Shown here piece after piece: positions 51,876 to 60,924 of a stretch of DNA of 64,000 nucleotides. Source of the DNA: Fluviicola sp. (GTDB taxonomy: Bacteria > Bacteroidota > Bacteroidia > Flavobacteriales_D > Crocinitomicaceae). Below the pieces are notes generated by a model. The model did no database searches. It was not told the DNA's origin and worked only from the letters and a program-made list of their open reading frames with translations. Made by a program: the position numbers and the translations under genes. Each line of letters starts with the position of its first letter. The stretch's first letter is position 1. The stretch lies in the NCBI RefSeq assembly GCF_029266855.1, contig NZ_JAQSWB010000007.1, positions 186,001 through 250,000 of the forward strand, in the 5' to 3' direction.

Positions 51876-53111
51876 ATGGAAAATGCATCAACAAGAAAAT
51901 TCAATGTGCGTGAGATCCGCCAGGACTTCCCTGCCCTTCGTCAACAAGTATATGGAAAGAATCTCATTTACTTTGACAACGGAGCAACATCTCAGAAACC
52001 GCAAATGGTATTGGATGCAATTAACCAGTATTACAGCATGGACAATGCGAACATTCACCGTGGTGTCCATCATTTAAGCCAGAAAGCTACTTCCGAATAC
52101 GAAGATGCCCGCGAAACGGTTCGCCGTTTTATCAATGCTGAAAAAAAGGAGGAAATTATTTTCACCAAGGGAACAACAGACGGAATTAACCTGGTTGCGA
52201 GTTCTTTCGGGGAATTATTGAGTGCCGGGGATGAAATCATCATTTCGGCAATGGAACATCACTCGAACATTGTTCCCTGGCAAATGCTTGCTGAACGTAA
52301 AAAACTGATTTTAAAAGTAATTCCGATCAATAAACGCGGTGAGTTACTTTTGGAAGAATATCATAAGCTCCTTTCACCGAAAACAAAACTGGTTGCCGTA
52401 ACACATATTTCAAATAGTTTGGGAACGGTGAACCCGGTGGAACAAATCATTGAAGCGGCTCATGCTGTCGGGGCAAAAGTACTGATCGATGGAGCTCAGA
52501 GCGTTCAGCATACCAAAGTCGATATGCTGGCTATGAACTGCGACTTCTTTGTCTTTTCGGGACATAAGGTTTTCGGACCGACGGGGATCGGGGTGCTTTA
52601 CGGGAAAGAAGCGATCTTAGAGGAAATGCCGCCTTACCAGGGTGGTGGTGACATGATCGCGAAAGTAACTTTCGAACGGACAACTTATAATGAATTGCCT
52701 TTCAAATTCGAAGCCGGAACACCGCACATTGCCGGAGGTATCTGTTTAGGTACTGCTTTAAATTATCTGAACCAGTTCGATCCGAAAGAATTAGAGGAAT
52801 ACGAACGCGACTTAACGGAATATGCCCAGGAAATGCTGGAAACTTTCGAGAATATTACTTTGATCGGGACTGCAAAGAACAAAACTTCCGTGGTTTCTTT
52901 CGGTGTTCAGGGAATTCATCCTTTTGACATCGGAACGCTATTGGATAAACAGGGAATTGCTGTGAGAACCGGGCATCATTGTACGCAGCCTTTAATGGAT
53001 TTTTACCAGGTACCCGGAACGATCAGGGCTTCTTTTGCATTTTACAATACACGTGAAGAAATAGACCAATTTATAGCGGCAGTCGAGAAAAGTATTTCGA
53101 TGCTGGGTTAG
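51876..53111 (+). CDS. sufS: Cysteine desulfurase SufS
   Basis: A 411-residue PLP enzyme that takes sulfur from cysteine and hands it to SufE. The PLP Lys231 is in FSGHKVFGPTG, the active-site Cys369 is in RTGHHCTQPL, and the PLP-binding His is in MEHHSNIVPW near 126. Length and motifs are typical of group II SufS. It lies 13 bp ahead of sufE and is the first gene of the second half of the suf locus. Confidence 0.95.
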   Translation: MENASTRKFNVREIRQDFPALRQQVYGKNLIYFDNGATSQKPQMVLDAINQYYSMDNANIHRGVHHLSQKATSEYEDARETVRRFINAEKKEEIIFTKGTTDGINLVASSFGELLSAGDEIIISAMEHHSNIVPWQMLAERKKLILKVIPINKRGELLLEEYHKLLSPKTKLVAVTHISNSLGTVNPVEQIIEAAHAVGAKVLIDGAQSVQHTKVDMLAMNCDFFVFSGHKVFGPTGIGVLYGKEAILEEMPPYQGGGDMIAKVTFERTTYNELPFKFEAGTPHIAGGICLGTALNYLNQFDPKELEEYERDLTEYAQEMLETFENITLIGTAKNKTSVVSFGVQGIHPFDIGTLLDKQGIAVRTGHHCTQPLMDFYQVPGTIRASFAFYNTREEIDQFIAAVEKSISMLG

Positions 53112-53124
53112 GAGAGAATAGATC

Positions 53125-53544
53125 ATGACAATCGAAGAAAAACAACAGGAAATTATTGACGACTTTGCCATCTACGATGACTGGATGGAGAAGTACGAAT
53201 ACATCATTGAACTTGGAAAAGATTTGCCATTGATCGATCCGGACAAAAAAACGGAAGACCGACTGATTGAAGGTTGTCAGAGCCGTGTTTGGTTGGATGC
53301 AACGATCGATCAGGACAACAGAATAAGATTGACAGCTGATTCCGACGCGATCATTACAAAAGGAATTATTGGTTTGCTGATTCGTGTTTACGATAACGAA
53401 AAACCGGAAGATATTGTAAGAAGCGATCTGTATTTCATTTCGGAAATCGGACTGCAGGAACATCTTTCACCAACCCGGGCGAATGGCTTGTTGAGCATGG
53501 TTAAAAAAATCAAATTACTGGCATTGTCCGCATTAGCAAAATAA
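53125..53544 (+). CDS. sufE: Sulfur acceptor protein SufE
   Basis: A 139-residue SufE that receives the persulfide sulfur from SufS. The acceptor Cys51 is in LIEGCQSRVWL, the defining motif of the family. It is a soluble partner of the SufBCD scaffold. It follows sufS by 13 bp and precedes a DUF59 gene by 3 bp. Confidence 0.95.
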   Translation: MTIEEKQQEIIDDFAIYDDWMEKYEYIIELGKDLPLIDPDKKTEDRLIEGCQSRVWLDATIDQDNRIRLTADSDAIITKGIIGLLIRVYDNEKPEDIVRSDLYFISEIGLQEHLSPTRANGLLSMVKKIKLLALSALAK

Positions 53545-53547
53545 AAA

Positions 53548-53853
53548 ATGGAACATTTAGAAGATAAAATAGTTGACATATTAAAAACCATATTCGACCC
53601 GGAAATTCCTGTTGATATTTACGAATTGGGCTTGATCTATGAGGTTCGGATTTCGAAAGAAGGTGTTGTTGAAATCGATATGACCCTGACTTCTCCGAAC
53701 TGCCCGGTTGCGGAATCTTTACCGAAAGATGTGAAGGAAAAGGTAGAAAGTGTTGAAGGAGTGACAGAAGCTCATGTCAATATTGTATTCGATCCGCCTT
53801 GGGACAAAGATATGATGAGCGAAGAAGCTAAATTGGAACTCGGATTCTTATAA
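53548..53853 (+). CDS. DUF59/MIP18-family Fe-S assembly factor (SufT-like)
   Basis: A 101-residue MIP18 (DUF59) domain protein with the conserved segment TIFDPEIPVDIYELGLIYEV near 15-34 and the TSPNCPVAESLP loop near 50-60 with its single Cys. Proteins of this type aid Fe-S maturation in many bacteria (SufT, and eukaryotic MMS19/CIA homologues). Its place 3 bp after sufE supports that role. A gap of 180 bp without a gene follows before fabF. Confidence 0.88.
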   Translation: MEHLEDKIVDILKTIFDPEIPVDIYELGLIYEVRISKEGVVEIDMTLTSPNCPVAESLPKDVKEKVESVEGVTEAHVNIVFDPPWDKDMMSEEAKLELGFL

Positions 53854-53865
53854 GAATTGAAAATG

Positions 53866-53990
53866 GGACTTCGACTACGTTCAGCCTTCTTTTCAATTTA
53901 AGATTTTCTGAACGAAAAGTGATCGAATCAGCCGCAATAGAAACCCATTGAACTTTTCAACAAAAGGTGACTGAGCGGAGTAGAAATAAC
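53866..53990. repeat. Imperfect inverted repeat between the SufT-like gene and fabF
   Basis: ACTTCGACTACGTTCAGCC near the left and GTGACTGAGCGGAGTAGAAA near the right are roughly inverted copies, with a related AGTGATCGAATCAGCCGC between them. The interval 53854-54031 has no gene. Confidence 0.4.
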
Positions 53991-54031
53991 CTTTTTAGAA
54001 TAAATTTATACTATTAATCGAAACATTTGTT

Positions 54032-55273
54032 ATGACAAGAAGAGTTGTGATTACCGGTTTGGGAGCCCTTACACCAATCGGGAATAACGTTCCTGATTTT
54101 TGGAACAACATAAAAGCAGGTAAAAGCGGTGCAGCACCGATTACTAAATTCGACACCTCAAAATTCAAGACAACTTTCGCTTGCGAAGTGAAAGGATATA
54201 ATCCCTCAGAACATTTTGATGTAAAAGAAATCAGGAAATACGATCCTTTTTCTCAATATGCACTTGTAGCCGTTCGGGAAGCTGTTGCGGATGCAGGAAT
54301 AAATTTCGAGGAACTGAACAGGGACCGTATCGGGGTTATTTGGGGTTCCGGAAATGGTGGGATTCAAACTTTCCAGGACCAGATGAAAGAATATTCAGCC
54401 GGAGACGGAACTCCGCGTTTTACTCCTTACTTTATCCCGAGAATCCTGGTTGATATTGCTTCAGGGATCATCTCAATGGAATACGGTCTTCGCGGAATCA
54501 ATTATTGTGCGGTTTCGGCCTGTGCAACTTCCAATACGGCAATGATCGATGCTTTTAACTATATCAAATGGGGAAAGGCTAACATGATCATCAGCGGAGG
54601 TTCTGAAGCAGCAATTACCGAATCAGCAATGGGCGGATTCTCTTCTGCGCAGGCTTTATCCAAACGCAATGACTCTCCTGAAACGGCATCCCGCCCGTTC
54701 GATATTACCCGCGACGGTTTCGTTATGGGTGAAGGCGCTGCAGCATTGATTTTAGAGGAATACGAACACGCTATTGCCCGTGGAGCGAAAATCTACGCAG
54801 AGGTTGTCGGTGGCGGAATGGCTGCGGATGCTTATCATTTAACAGGAACTCATCCGGAAGGTGACGGTGCTGTACTTGGAATGGAAGAAGCGCTTCGCGA
54901 TGCGGAGATCACTCCGGATCAGATTGATTATATCAACATGCATGCAACTTCTACTTCCCAGGGAGACAACAGTGAATTAATCGCTTTGAGACGGGTATTC
55001 GGAGAAAGACAATCGTTGAGTGTTTCCGGAACGAAATCCATGACAGGTCACTTATTGGGGGCTGCAGGAGCTGTTGAGGCAATTGCATGTATCCTGGCAA
55101 TCCGGGATTCCGTTGTCCCTCCTACCATCAATACCACAGAGATCGAACCTGATTTCAAAGATCTGTTTGATTTTCCATTGCAAAAAGGGAAACCACAGGA
55201 AATCAAATATGCTATGAGCAACACTTTTGGGTTCGGCGGGCACATTGCCACGGTGATCTTTAAGAAAATATAA
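54032..55273 (+). CDS. fabF: Beta-ketoacyl-ACP synthase II
   Basis: A 413-residue condensing enzyme extending acyl chains in fatty-acid synthesis. The active Cys164 is in VSACATSNTA, and the two His lie in INMHATSTSQGDNSE and TGHLLGAAG. It starts MTRRVVITGLGALTPIG, a FabF opening. A perfect 34-bp palindrome terminator follows. It is next to, but probably separately transcribed from, the suf genes. Confidence 0.95.
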   Translation: MTRRVVITGLGALTPIGNNVPDFWNNIKAGKSGAAPITKFDTSKFKTTFACEVKGYNPSEHFDVKEIRKYDPFSQYALVAVREAVADAGINFEELNRDRIGVIWGSGNGGIQTFQDQMKEYSAGDGTPRFTPYFIPRILVDIASGIISMEYGLRGINYCAVSACATSNTAMIDAFNYIKWGKANMIISGGSEAAITESAMGGFSSAQALSKRNDSPETASRPFDITRDGFVMGEGAAALILEEYEHAIARGAKIYAEVVGGGMAADAYHLTGTHPEGDGAVLGMEEALRDAEITPDQIDYINMHATSTSQGDNSELIALRRVFGERQSLSVSGTKSMTGHLLGAAGAVEAIACILAIRDSVVPPTINTTEIEPDFKDLFDFPLQKGKPQEIKYAMSNTFGFGGHIATVIFKKI

Positions 55274-55274
55274 G

Positions 55275-55308
55275 ACAGTAAGGGCGGAAAATTTTCCGCC
55301 CTTACTGT
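55275..55308. terminator. Perfect 34-bp palindrome terminator between fabF and the hydrolase
   Basis: ACAGTAAGGGCGGAAAA is followed directly by its reverse complement, giving a 17-bp stem. It lies 1 bp after the fabF stop and also touches the stop of the opposing hydrolase gene, so it serves both directions. Confidence 0.85.
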
Positions 55309-56144
55309 TAACCCACAGTTTTCATCCAATCCACCACCTGTTCACAGAAGAACCGCAGTTCTTCCGAATCTCGTTTCATGGGGTGTGCGGTATTCAATGT
55401 ATGTCCCGTATTTGGAATCGGCAGAAATGCATTTAACGGATTATTTTTATAAACCCAGGAGAAAATGGTTCTGCCATGCTCAAAAGGCACTGCTTCGTCA
55501 TCCACCGCATGAGCCACAAAACAGGGAATTGAAAGCTTTTCCATTACTCTTTCCATATTGCAGGTCGTATCACTTGCCAATGTTTCGGCTAAGAATTCCG
55601 GACCTTGGGGCAGATCTTGCTTCGTACGCATATTCGGTCTGAAATAAACTCCCTTTGCTTTCCATTCTTCCATGATTTCCGGAGTTCTTACATCCAGTGT
55701 TCGGAGTGAATTCAATAAAATAATTCCTGAGAGTTCTATCCCGGCTTTTCTAATAGATTGAGAAGCAAACACCGCCGAAAAACCACCCATGCTATGACCG
55801 AAAAGAAACAACTTCTCCGGTTTATGAAATAACGAATTGCTCGTTATTTCTTTAGCCATGAAAGTCAGGTCTTCTGCTTCCAGTCTCCGGCAATTGGTTT
55901 TGTATTTGTCCAGGTCATTGAAATAATCACCGTCATCTGAAATACCGCAGTGGGAATAATTAAAGGCAACAGAAGAAATTCCGTTCTCGGCAAAATAATG
56001 CTGAATAGTAGGAAACATACCGAAATGGTAGAAACCATTGTGACCGCAAGCCATTAATACAATCGGGGAATCGGTCCCGCAGGAGACGGATTTTCCTCTT
56101 AATATCCCGTTCGGACTCTCGATCTGAAAAAGGTCAGTTTCCAT
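55308..56144 (-). CDS. Alpha/beta hydrolase (serine hydrolase, S33-like)
   Basis: A 278-residue alpha/beta hydrolase. The nucleophile elbow GHSMGG has the serine in LFLFGHSMGGFSAVF near 118-123; the acid is likely in AHAVDDEAVPFEHG and the histidine in IPNTGHTLN. No signal peptide, so it is cytoplasmic; a lid-like insertion lies around residues 150-200. Substrate is not predictable (esterase, lysophospholipase or peptidase activity are possible). A bidirectional terminator separates it from fabF. Confidence 0.85.
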   Translation of the reverse strand: METDLFQIESPNGILRGKSVSCGTDSPIVLMACGHNGFYHFGMFPTIQHYFAENGISSVAFNYSHCGISDDGDYFNDLDKYKTNCRRLEAEDLTFMAKEITSNSLFHKPEKLFLFGHSMGGFSAVFASQSIRKAGIELSGIILLNSLRTLDVRTPEIMEEWKAKGVYFRPNMRTKQDLPQGPEFLAETLASDTTCNMERVMEKLSIPCFVAHAVDDEAVPFEHGRTIFSWVYKNNPLNAFLPIPNTGHTLNTAHPMKRDSEELRFFCEQVVDWMKTVG

Positions 56145-56173
56145 GTTTCATTATTTGGTAAGCAGTAATTTAC

Positions 56174-57064
56174 CTAAAACATTCCGAAATAACAGACTCC
56201 GTTTCTCCAAAACACAGCCGGCAAAGGTATTTTAACAGCATTTAAGGGCTTCAGCAACTTCTTTAACCAGGGTTTTCTAATGGGAAGCTGCGACCAGTCC
56301 AAATCCAATGAAAGGGCGTACTCCTGTTTGGCAAAGTAGCTTTTCCCGGTATTCGGATCCTGGTAGGTATTGGATTCTCCGTTTAGTTTTGCATCGATGC
56401 TGTAACCAAACCCGATCTGGATCCATTTGGGAAATTTCGATTCTTTGAAAAAAGTTCCGGGGGCTACACATAGCCAGTAACTTTGGGCGTTGTAATCTTT
56501 CAATAATCTTTCAGGAAAATTGGAACCTAAGGTGTTTGGCCGGATTTGAGCATAGGGTGATGGTTTGTACCCGAACTTCAGTTGAAAGCGCTGCTCATCC
56601 CACCCCAGTTGCTGGCCGATAAACAAACCCACTCCGGCAGTATTTGCCGTCAGATCTGCCCAGGAAAAACCCCATTCGGCACTGAAACCATCCAGGACTT
56701 CCACCGAAAGCTGATAGGTCCAGGCAATTCCGCCGGAAAGGAAAATTGCTTTTCGTTTAGGCATTCTTGCCCAGCGCCAGGCAGCGTAATTCACCGTTGA
56801 CAATTTATAAGCTGTATAGGAATGTCCCAGTTTATCCATGTAAAGCCATTCATTCGAATCATCGAACGAATGGAATGTTGATTTCGGATATTCCTGGTAC
56901 CAAACTGCGGAAAGTAAAACTATGCTTCCACCTCCTAATGCAAGATTAGTTCCACCTACCAGGTAGGATCGCTTGTTCCAGGTGGTATCTGTTAATTGGG
57001 CAGAAACACCGAAGGCAACAAAAAAAAGACAGTAAAGGAGCACTTTCACGCGGGAAAAATACAA
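56174..57064 (-). CDS. DUF2279 family secreted/envelope protein
   Basis: A 296-residue protein with a signal peptide (VLLYCLFFVAFGVSAQ) and the conserved DUF2279 segments DKLGHSYTAYKLS near 90-102 and VEVLDGFSAEWGFSWAD near 137-152. The family is common in Bacteroidota and its function is unknown. The C-terminal part has a beta-rich region (QIGFGYSIDAKLNG, ALSLDLDWSQLPI). A role in the periplasm or outer membrane is likely. It lies 30 bp upstream of the hydrolase and 42 bp downstream of the YceI-fusion gene. Confidence 0.78.
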   Translation of the reverse strand: MYFSRVKVLLYCLFFVAFGVSAQLTDTTWNKRSYLVGGTNLALGGGSIVLLSAVWYQEYPKSTFHSFDDSNEWLYMDKLGHSYTAYKLSTVNYAAWRWARMPKRKAIFLSGGIAWTYQLSVEVLDGFSAEWGFSWADLTANTAGVGLFIGQQLGWDEQRFQLKFGYKPSPYAQIRPNTLGSNFPERLLKDYNAQSYWLCVAPGTFFKESKFPKWIQIGFGYSIDAKLNGESNTYQDPNTGKSYFAKQEYALSLDLDWSQLPIRKPWLKKLLKPLNAVKIPLPAVFWRNGVCYFGMF

Positions 57065-57105
57065 CTTTCTGTCTTTACAATTCCGGGAAGGGATATAAAA
57101 AACAC

Positions 57106-58644
57106 TTATCGGGACACCGCAACTTCAAATGTTATATCCACCAAATCGCCTATTTTCGAATCGGATGTCATGCCGTGTTTTGTTCTATCCACGACAGATT
57201 TACCTACAAAGACCAGGACTTCGTTTCCGTCTTTATTCACCTTTGAAACAAAGCGCAGATTCAGGATTACTTCAGCCTTCTCTCCCGCGAATTCCAGGTC
57301 GCCGCTTATTTTATAATCTTCACCCGTTTTTTGAATTTCCCTGGAACGGTAAGTTATTTCGGGATATTTCTCACATTTTATAAATTCATCACTCAAAACA
57401 GATTCATCCCGGATATCATTGAAGGTTGTCAAACTGTTACTTTTCATTTTCACATCCAGGCTTTTCAAAACTCCCACCTTATCCAACTGAAGATCAACAC
57501 TGAAATCCTTGATTGCTCCTGCAGTTCGGCTGGCGGGCGGACCTACTTCGAATTCCAATTTTGAGTTTGCAGCGATACTTTTCCAGGCTCCGGCATCACC
57601 CGCAGAAAGTGCAATTGCCGGTATATCCATCACATCTTTTCTCGCAGTGGATTGATTGTTCGAATTATCCAAAAGTGTTTCCACTTTCAATTTCTCGCGC
57701 TGGAATATAGAATCCACCGGATTTGTAAACCCGATCAGAATTAGTGGAAGCAGCATCCCATGAAAAGGTTTTTCAGTACCCGGCTCCTGTTCGATAAGAG
57801 CTAGTGCCAGTGAAGTCCCGATAATTGATCCCAGCATTGTAGGCATACCCCCGAAATTCTCATTGATAAATCCGAAACTTACCAGTATTCCGATAACCAG
57901 CAGGGGAATAAATAAGCTTATGAAAATCCGTGCCTTCTCTCTTTTAATGGATTTACACGCCCACAAAGAACCTAATCCGGCCAGAATTCCCATCCATAAA
58001 TTCCCTTTCAGGAGTGAATCTGAAATCCCATCCAATGAATTGAGGGAAAAGAAGACCCAGACTACTGCGAAAAGTAAAATCCCCAGTTGTAAACCGGTAT
58101 TTGAGCGCAGCCCCATATTAGCTGCAAAATATCCGGTAGCAAGCAAGATTACTCCAAAGGTTGATACAAAAAATGAAGCCGCGAAGACAAAGATTCCCAA
58201 AAAGATAAGAGAAACTGCGGTGTTAAATTCAGATCCGTCAGCACCAAACCAACGCACGGCAAACCAGTCCTTTATTTTGGCAAAAAGAGGAATCAGTGAA
58301 CCGACAATCGCAAAGGAAGCTACTTCCATCGTCCAATCAACATCAAAACCCTGGAAGTTTGCCTTTGCTCCGATTGGAATTACGGCCAGGAAACCGACAA
58401 AGTAAGGTGCCACCTTTCGAACCTTTTCGGAAAGCAGGGAAATCAGGTATCCCAAAGCAATGATTCCAATCAAAGTAAAACAGATCATTTCCAGTGAAGA
58501 ATCTGGTTCAAATCCACTGGTCAAAGTAACAATTAAACAGATGATTGCGATGCTCAGCGAAGTTTTAAAGAGAAATGCCGAACGCACTAAAAAGGCGGTT
58601 ATAATTGCAATAATTCCTACGCCCATTCCCAGATAATTTTCCAT
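57106..58644 (-). CDS. Polytopic membrane protein fused to a YceI-like domain
   Basis: A 512-residue protein. Residues 1 to about 330 hold about ten membrane helices (GVGIIAIITAFLVRSAFLF, LIGIIALGYLISLL, LIFLGIFVFAASFFVSTFG), and the C-terminal 160-170 residues form a YceI-like lipid-binding barrel (ANSKLEFEVGPPA, GAIKDFSVDLQLDKVGVLKS, SGDLEFAGEKAEVILNLRFV). YceI domains bind polyisoprenoid lipids, usually as secreted proteins. Here the domain is tied to a membrane part, so it probably faces the periplasm. ATG 58644 is chosen over one 8 codons upstream. The function is unknown. Confidence 0.75.
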   Translation of the reverse strand: MENYLGMGVGIIAIITAFLVRSAFLFKTSLSIAIICLIVTLTSGFEPDSSLEMICFTLIGIIALGYLISLLSEKVRKVAPYFVGFLAVIPIGAKANFQGFDVDWTMEVASFAIVGSLIPLFAKIKDWFAVRWFGADGSEFNTAVSLIFLGIFVFAASFFVSTFGVILLATGYFAANMGLRSNTGLQLGILLFAVVWVFFSLNSLDGISDSLLKGNLWMGILAGLGSLWACKSIKREKARIFISLFIPLLVIGILVSFGFINENFGGMPTMLGSIIGTSLALALIEQEPGTEKPFHGMLLPLILIGFTNPVDSIFQREKLKVETLLDNSNNQSTARKDVMDIPAIALSAGDAGAWKSIAANSKLEFEVGPPASRTAGAIKDFSVDLQLDKVGVLKSLDVKMKSNSLTTFNDIRDESVLSDEFIKCEKYPEITYRSREIQKTGEDYKISGDLEFAGEKAEVILNLRFVSKVNKDGNEVLVFVGKSVVDRTKHGMTSDSKIGDLVDITFEVAVSR

Positions 58645-58801
58645 AATAGCATTTTTACAAGGATACAAATAACCTATTTACCGTGGTATGTATTTCTTTT
58701 GAAATTATTCCGATCCTTATCTGTATAAAGGGAAAATTTAAATTAAAAAAACGAGCTTTCCAAAGAAAGATAGAATCCGCTAAGATTTGAGGGCTCTCCT
58801 T

Positions 58802-59545
58802 TTAGATATATGTGGGGTTTTTGACCTTTAGTTCCATTAATTGATGGAAGACCGCTTCCTTCAAAGAACTTTCCAATAGTTCAAGATGTTGGATCCGGTG
58901 GCAATCACTTCCCAAAATATCAATCAAACCGGCTTTTAAAAGCCTGAGTGCTTGATTTTTCACATCCGGACCATAATGTCCGGTAAAGGAATTCAGATTC
59001 ACCTGGATATAGCAACCACGTTCCCGAAGCGATCTGGCAACTTCGACGGATGAATGAAAATAGACGTACCGCTCAAAATGAGCCAGAACAGGTTGGTAAC
59101 CAGCAGATTTCAATTGAAAAACGACCTCTTCCACCTGAAGAGGTTGATTTCTGAAGGAAAATTCAAACAGGATGTGGTTCCCCTGAAATGGTAACAGGTC
59201 CTTATTCCGGATACGTTCAAACAAGGTCTCATCGAAGTAATATTCTGCGGAAGCTTCCAGGATTAAGTTTAGCCCCAAATCCGCACTTACCTTTTTTACT
59301 TCTTCCAGTTTACTCAGAATGATTTCGGAAGTGTTATTGTAAACTCCCGACATAATATGTGGGGTCATGATCAGTTTTTGGTAGCCCAATGCTTCAAACT
59401 TTCGGAGCATCCCGATCGTATGATCCATCGTTGGGGCACCATCGTCTATTCCCGGCAGTAAATGACTGTGTATATCAACTAAAAGTTTTCCTCCCAGATC
59501 AGCCGCCTCTTTTTTTTGTCGGTTAAACGCACCAAAAATCCCCAT
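58802..59545 (-). CDS. CpsB/CapC/YwqE-type PHP protein-tyrosine phosphatase
   Basis: A 247-residue PHP-family phosphatase. The metal-binding HxH is in DIHSHLLPGIDDG near 25-37, TPHIM near 60, and GSDCHR near 216. Enzymes of this type remove phosphate from bacterial tyrosine kinases that control capsule or exopolysaccharide export. It lies 3 bp downstream of rfbB, fitting a surface-polysaccharide role. No kinase gene is in the window. Confidence 0.88.
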   Translation of the reverse strand: MGIFGAFNRQKKEAADLGGKLLVDIHSHLLPGIDDGAPTMDHTIGMLRKFEALGYQKLIMTPHIMSGVYNNTSEIILSKLEEVKKVSADLGLNLILEASAEYYFDETLFERIRNKDLLPFQGNHILFEFSFRNQPLQVEEVVFQLKSAGYQPVLAHFERYVYFHSSVEVARSLRERGCYIQVNLNSFTGHYGPDVKNQALRLLKAGLIDILGSDCHRIQHLELLESSLKEAVFHQLMELKVKNPTYI

Positions 59546-59548
59546 GTT

Positions 59549-60607
59549 TTAACGCTGATTATACATGTTTTTATAGTAATCCTGGTAAGTCCCGGAAGTT
59601 ACTTCCTTTACCCAATCCTGGTTGTTTAAATACCATTTAACTGTATTTCGAAGACCTTCCTCAAACGTTATACTTGGCTTCCAGCCTAATTCATCAAACA
59701 ATTTTGTTGCATCTATTGCATAACGAAGGTCATGTCCGGCACGATCTTTCACGTAACTGATTAATTCGGCGCTTTCTCCTTCCTTACGACTCAATTCCCG
59801 GTCCATAATCCGGCATAGTTCGTGGATCAGGTCAATATTCCTCCATTCGTTCCAGCCACCGATATTGTAGTTACAACCGATCGTACCTTGGTGAAAAATA
59901 AGGTCTATCGCACGTGCATGATCCTCAACCCACAGCCAATCTCTCACATTGATCCCTTCACCATAAACAGGAAGTGGCTTTTTATTCAATATGTTATTGA
60001 TCATTAAAGGAATCAGTTTTTCAGGATGATGATGACTTCCGTAATTGTTGGAACAATTTGATCGTTTTACCGGGAATCCGTAAGTATGATAATAAGCCGA
60101 AACAAAATGATCGGAAGCTGCTTTTGAAGCGGAATAAGGACTTCTTGGATCGTAAGGTGTCGTTTCGGTGAAAAATCCTTCTGCACCAAGCGATCCGAAA
60201 ACCTCATCTGTGGAAACATGGTAAAAAATATGTCCTTCCAACGTTTTCCAATATGCTCTTGCCTGGTTCATCAGGTTAACTGTTCCGACAACATTGGTGT
60301 GCACAAATTCCATTGGTCCTTCAATCGAACGGTCAACATGAGATTCTGCAGCCAAATGAATAACATCTGTGATCTGATATTGTTCAAATGCTTCTTTCAC
60401 ATCTTGTTCTGAAGTAATGTCTCCCTTAAAAAAAGTGTGATTCTTCTTGTCCATAATATCTTTCAAATTGGACAAATTACCCGCATACGTAAGCGAGTCA
60501 AAAGTTACGATTTGATACGAAGGGTATTTATTTACCAGGAGGCGAACCAAATGTGATCCGATGAATCCCGCACCACCCGTTACCAGTACATTTTTCTGTG
60601 TTGTCAT
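59549..60607 (-). CDS. rfbB: dTDP-glucose 4,6-dehydratase
   Basis: A 352-residue extended SDR forming dTDP-4-keto-6-deoxyglucose. The Rossmann motif GGAGFIGSH is near 12-20, the active segment STDEVFGS near 130-137, and YxxxK in YSASKAA near 160; the substrate-binding NNYGSHHHPEKL is typical. It starts MTTQKNVLVTGG; an ATG 7 codons upstream is in frame but less likely. It is coupled to the CpsB-type phosphatase downstream. The other rml genes are not here, apart from a distant RmlD-like SDR. Confidence 0.93.
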   Translation of the reverse strand: MTTQKNVLVTGGAGFIGSHLVRLLVNKYPSYQIVTFDSLTYAGNLSNLKDIMDKKNHTFFKGDITSEQDVKEAFEQYQITDVIHLAAESHVDRSIEGPMEFVHTNVVGTVNLMNQARAYWKTLEGHIFYHVSTDEVFGSLGAEGFFTETTPYDPRSPYSASKAASDHFVSAYYHTYGFPVKRSNCSNNYGSHHHPEKLIPLMINNILNKKPLPVYGEGINVRDWLWVEDHARAIDLIFHQGTIGCNYNIGGWNEWRNIDLIHELCRIMDRELSRKEGESAELISYVKDRAGHDLRYAIDATKLFDELGWKPSITFEEGLRNTVKWYLNNQDWVKEVTSGTYQDYYKNMYNQR

Positions 60608-60924
60608 ACAAGAAGTAAAAATAACCAATTATCGCCTTCCGGGAAAATTTTCCGGACTTATGTAAGAGAAACTTACTTTGACGAAGGGAAGGCCGCTGGA
60701 CTTTACTTACCTCCTATTCCATATTCAATGCATATCTATGGCATGGATAATAGATATAGTCTACCGTGGCGGATATAAATTTAACAATGAGGATGTGCAT
60801 TTAACCAGGTCAATTCCGGATCAAAAAAAGGGTGGAAACTTTCATTTCCACCCTCTTTAAAACTGAGATTATACCTAAAAAAATTACCAACTAATCAAAT
60901 TGATAATTGCGTTTAACTCGTTTG
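60608..60924. other. 317-bp non-coding gap
   Basis: No coding gene is seen. The left half holds the rfbB promoter region, and the right half holds the terminator of the adhesin gene at 60827-60858. A short plus-strand frame (60678-60860) exists but looks accidental. Confidence 0.6.
60827..60858 (-). terminator. Intrinsic terminator of the lectin-like adhesin gene
   Basis: AAAGGGTGGAAA pairs with TTTCCACCCTCTTT across a 6-nt loop; the minus strand then has a T-run. It lies about 67 bp past the stop codon. Confidence 0.8.

Noticed and set aside
60678-60860. A 60-codon plus-strand frame in the gap between rfbB and the adhesin gene
   Set aside because: It runs through the terminator hairpin, has no upstream signal and no recognisable content.
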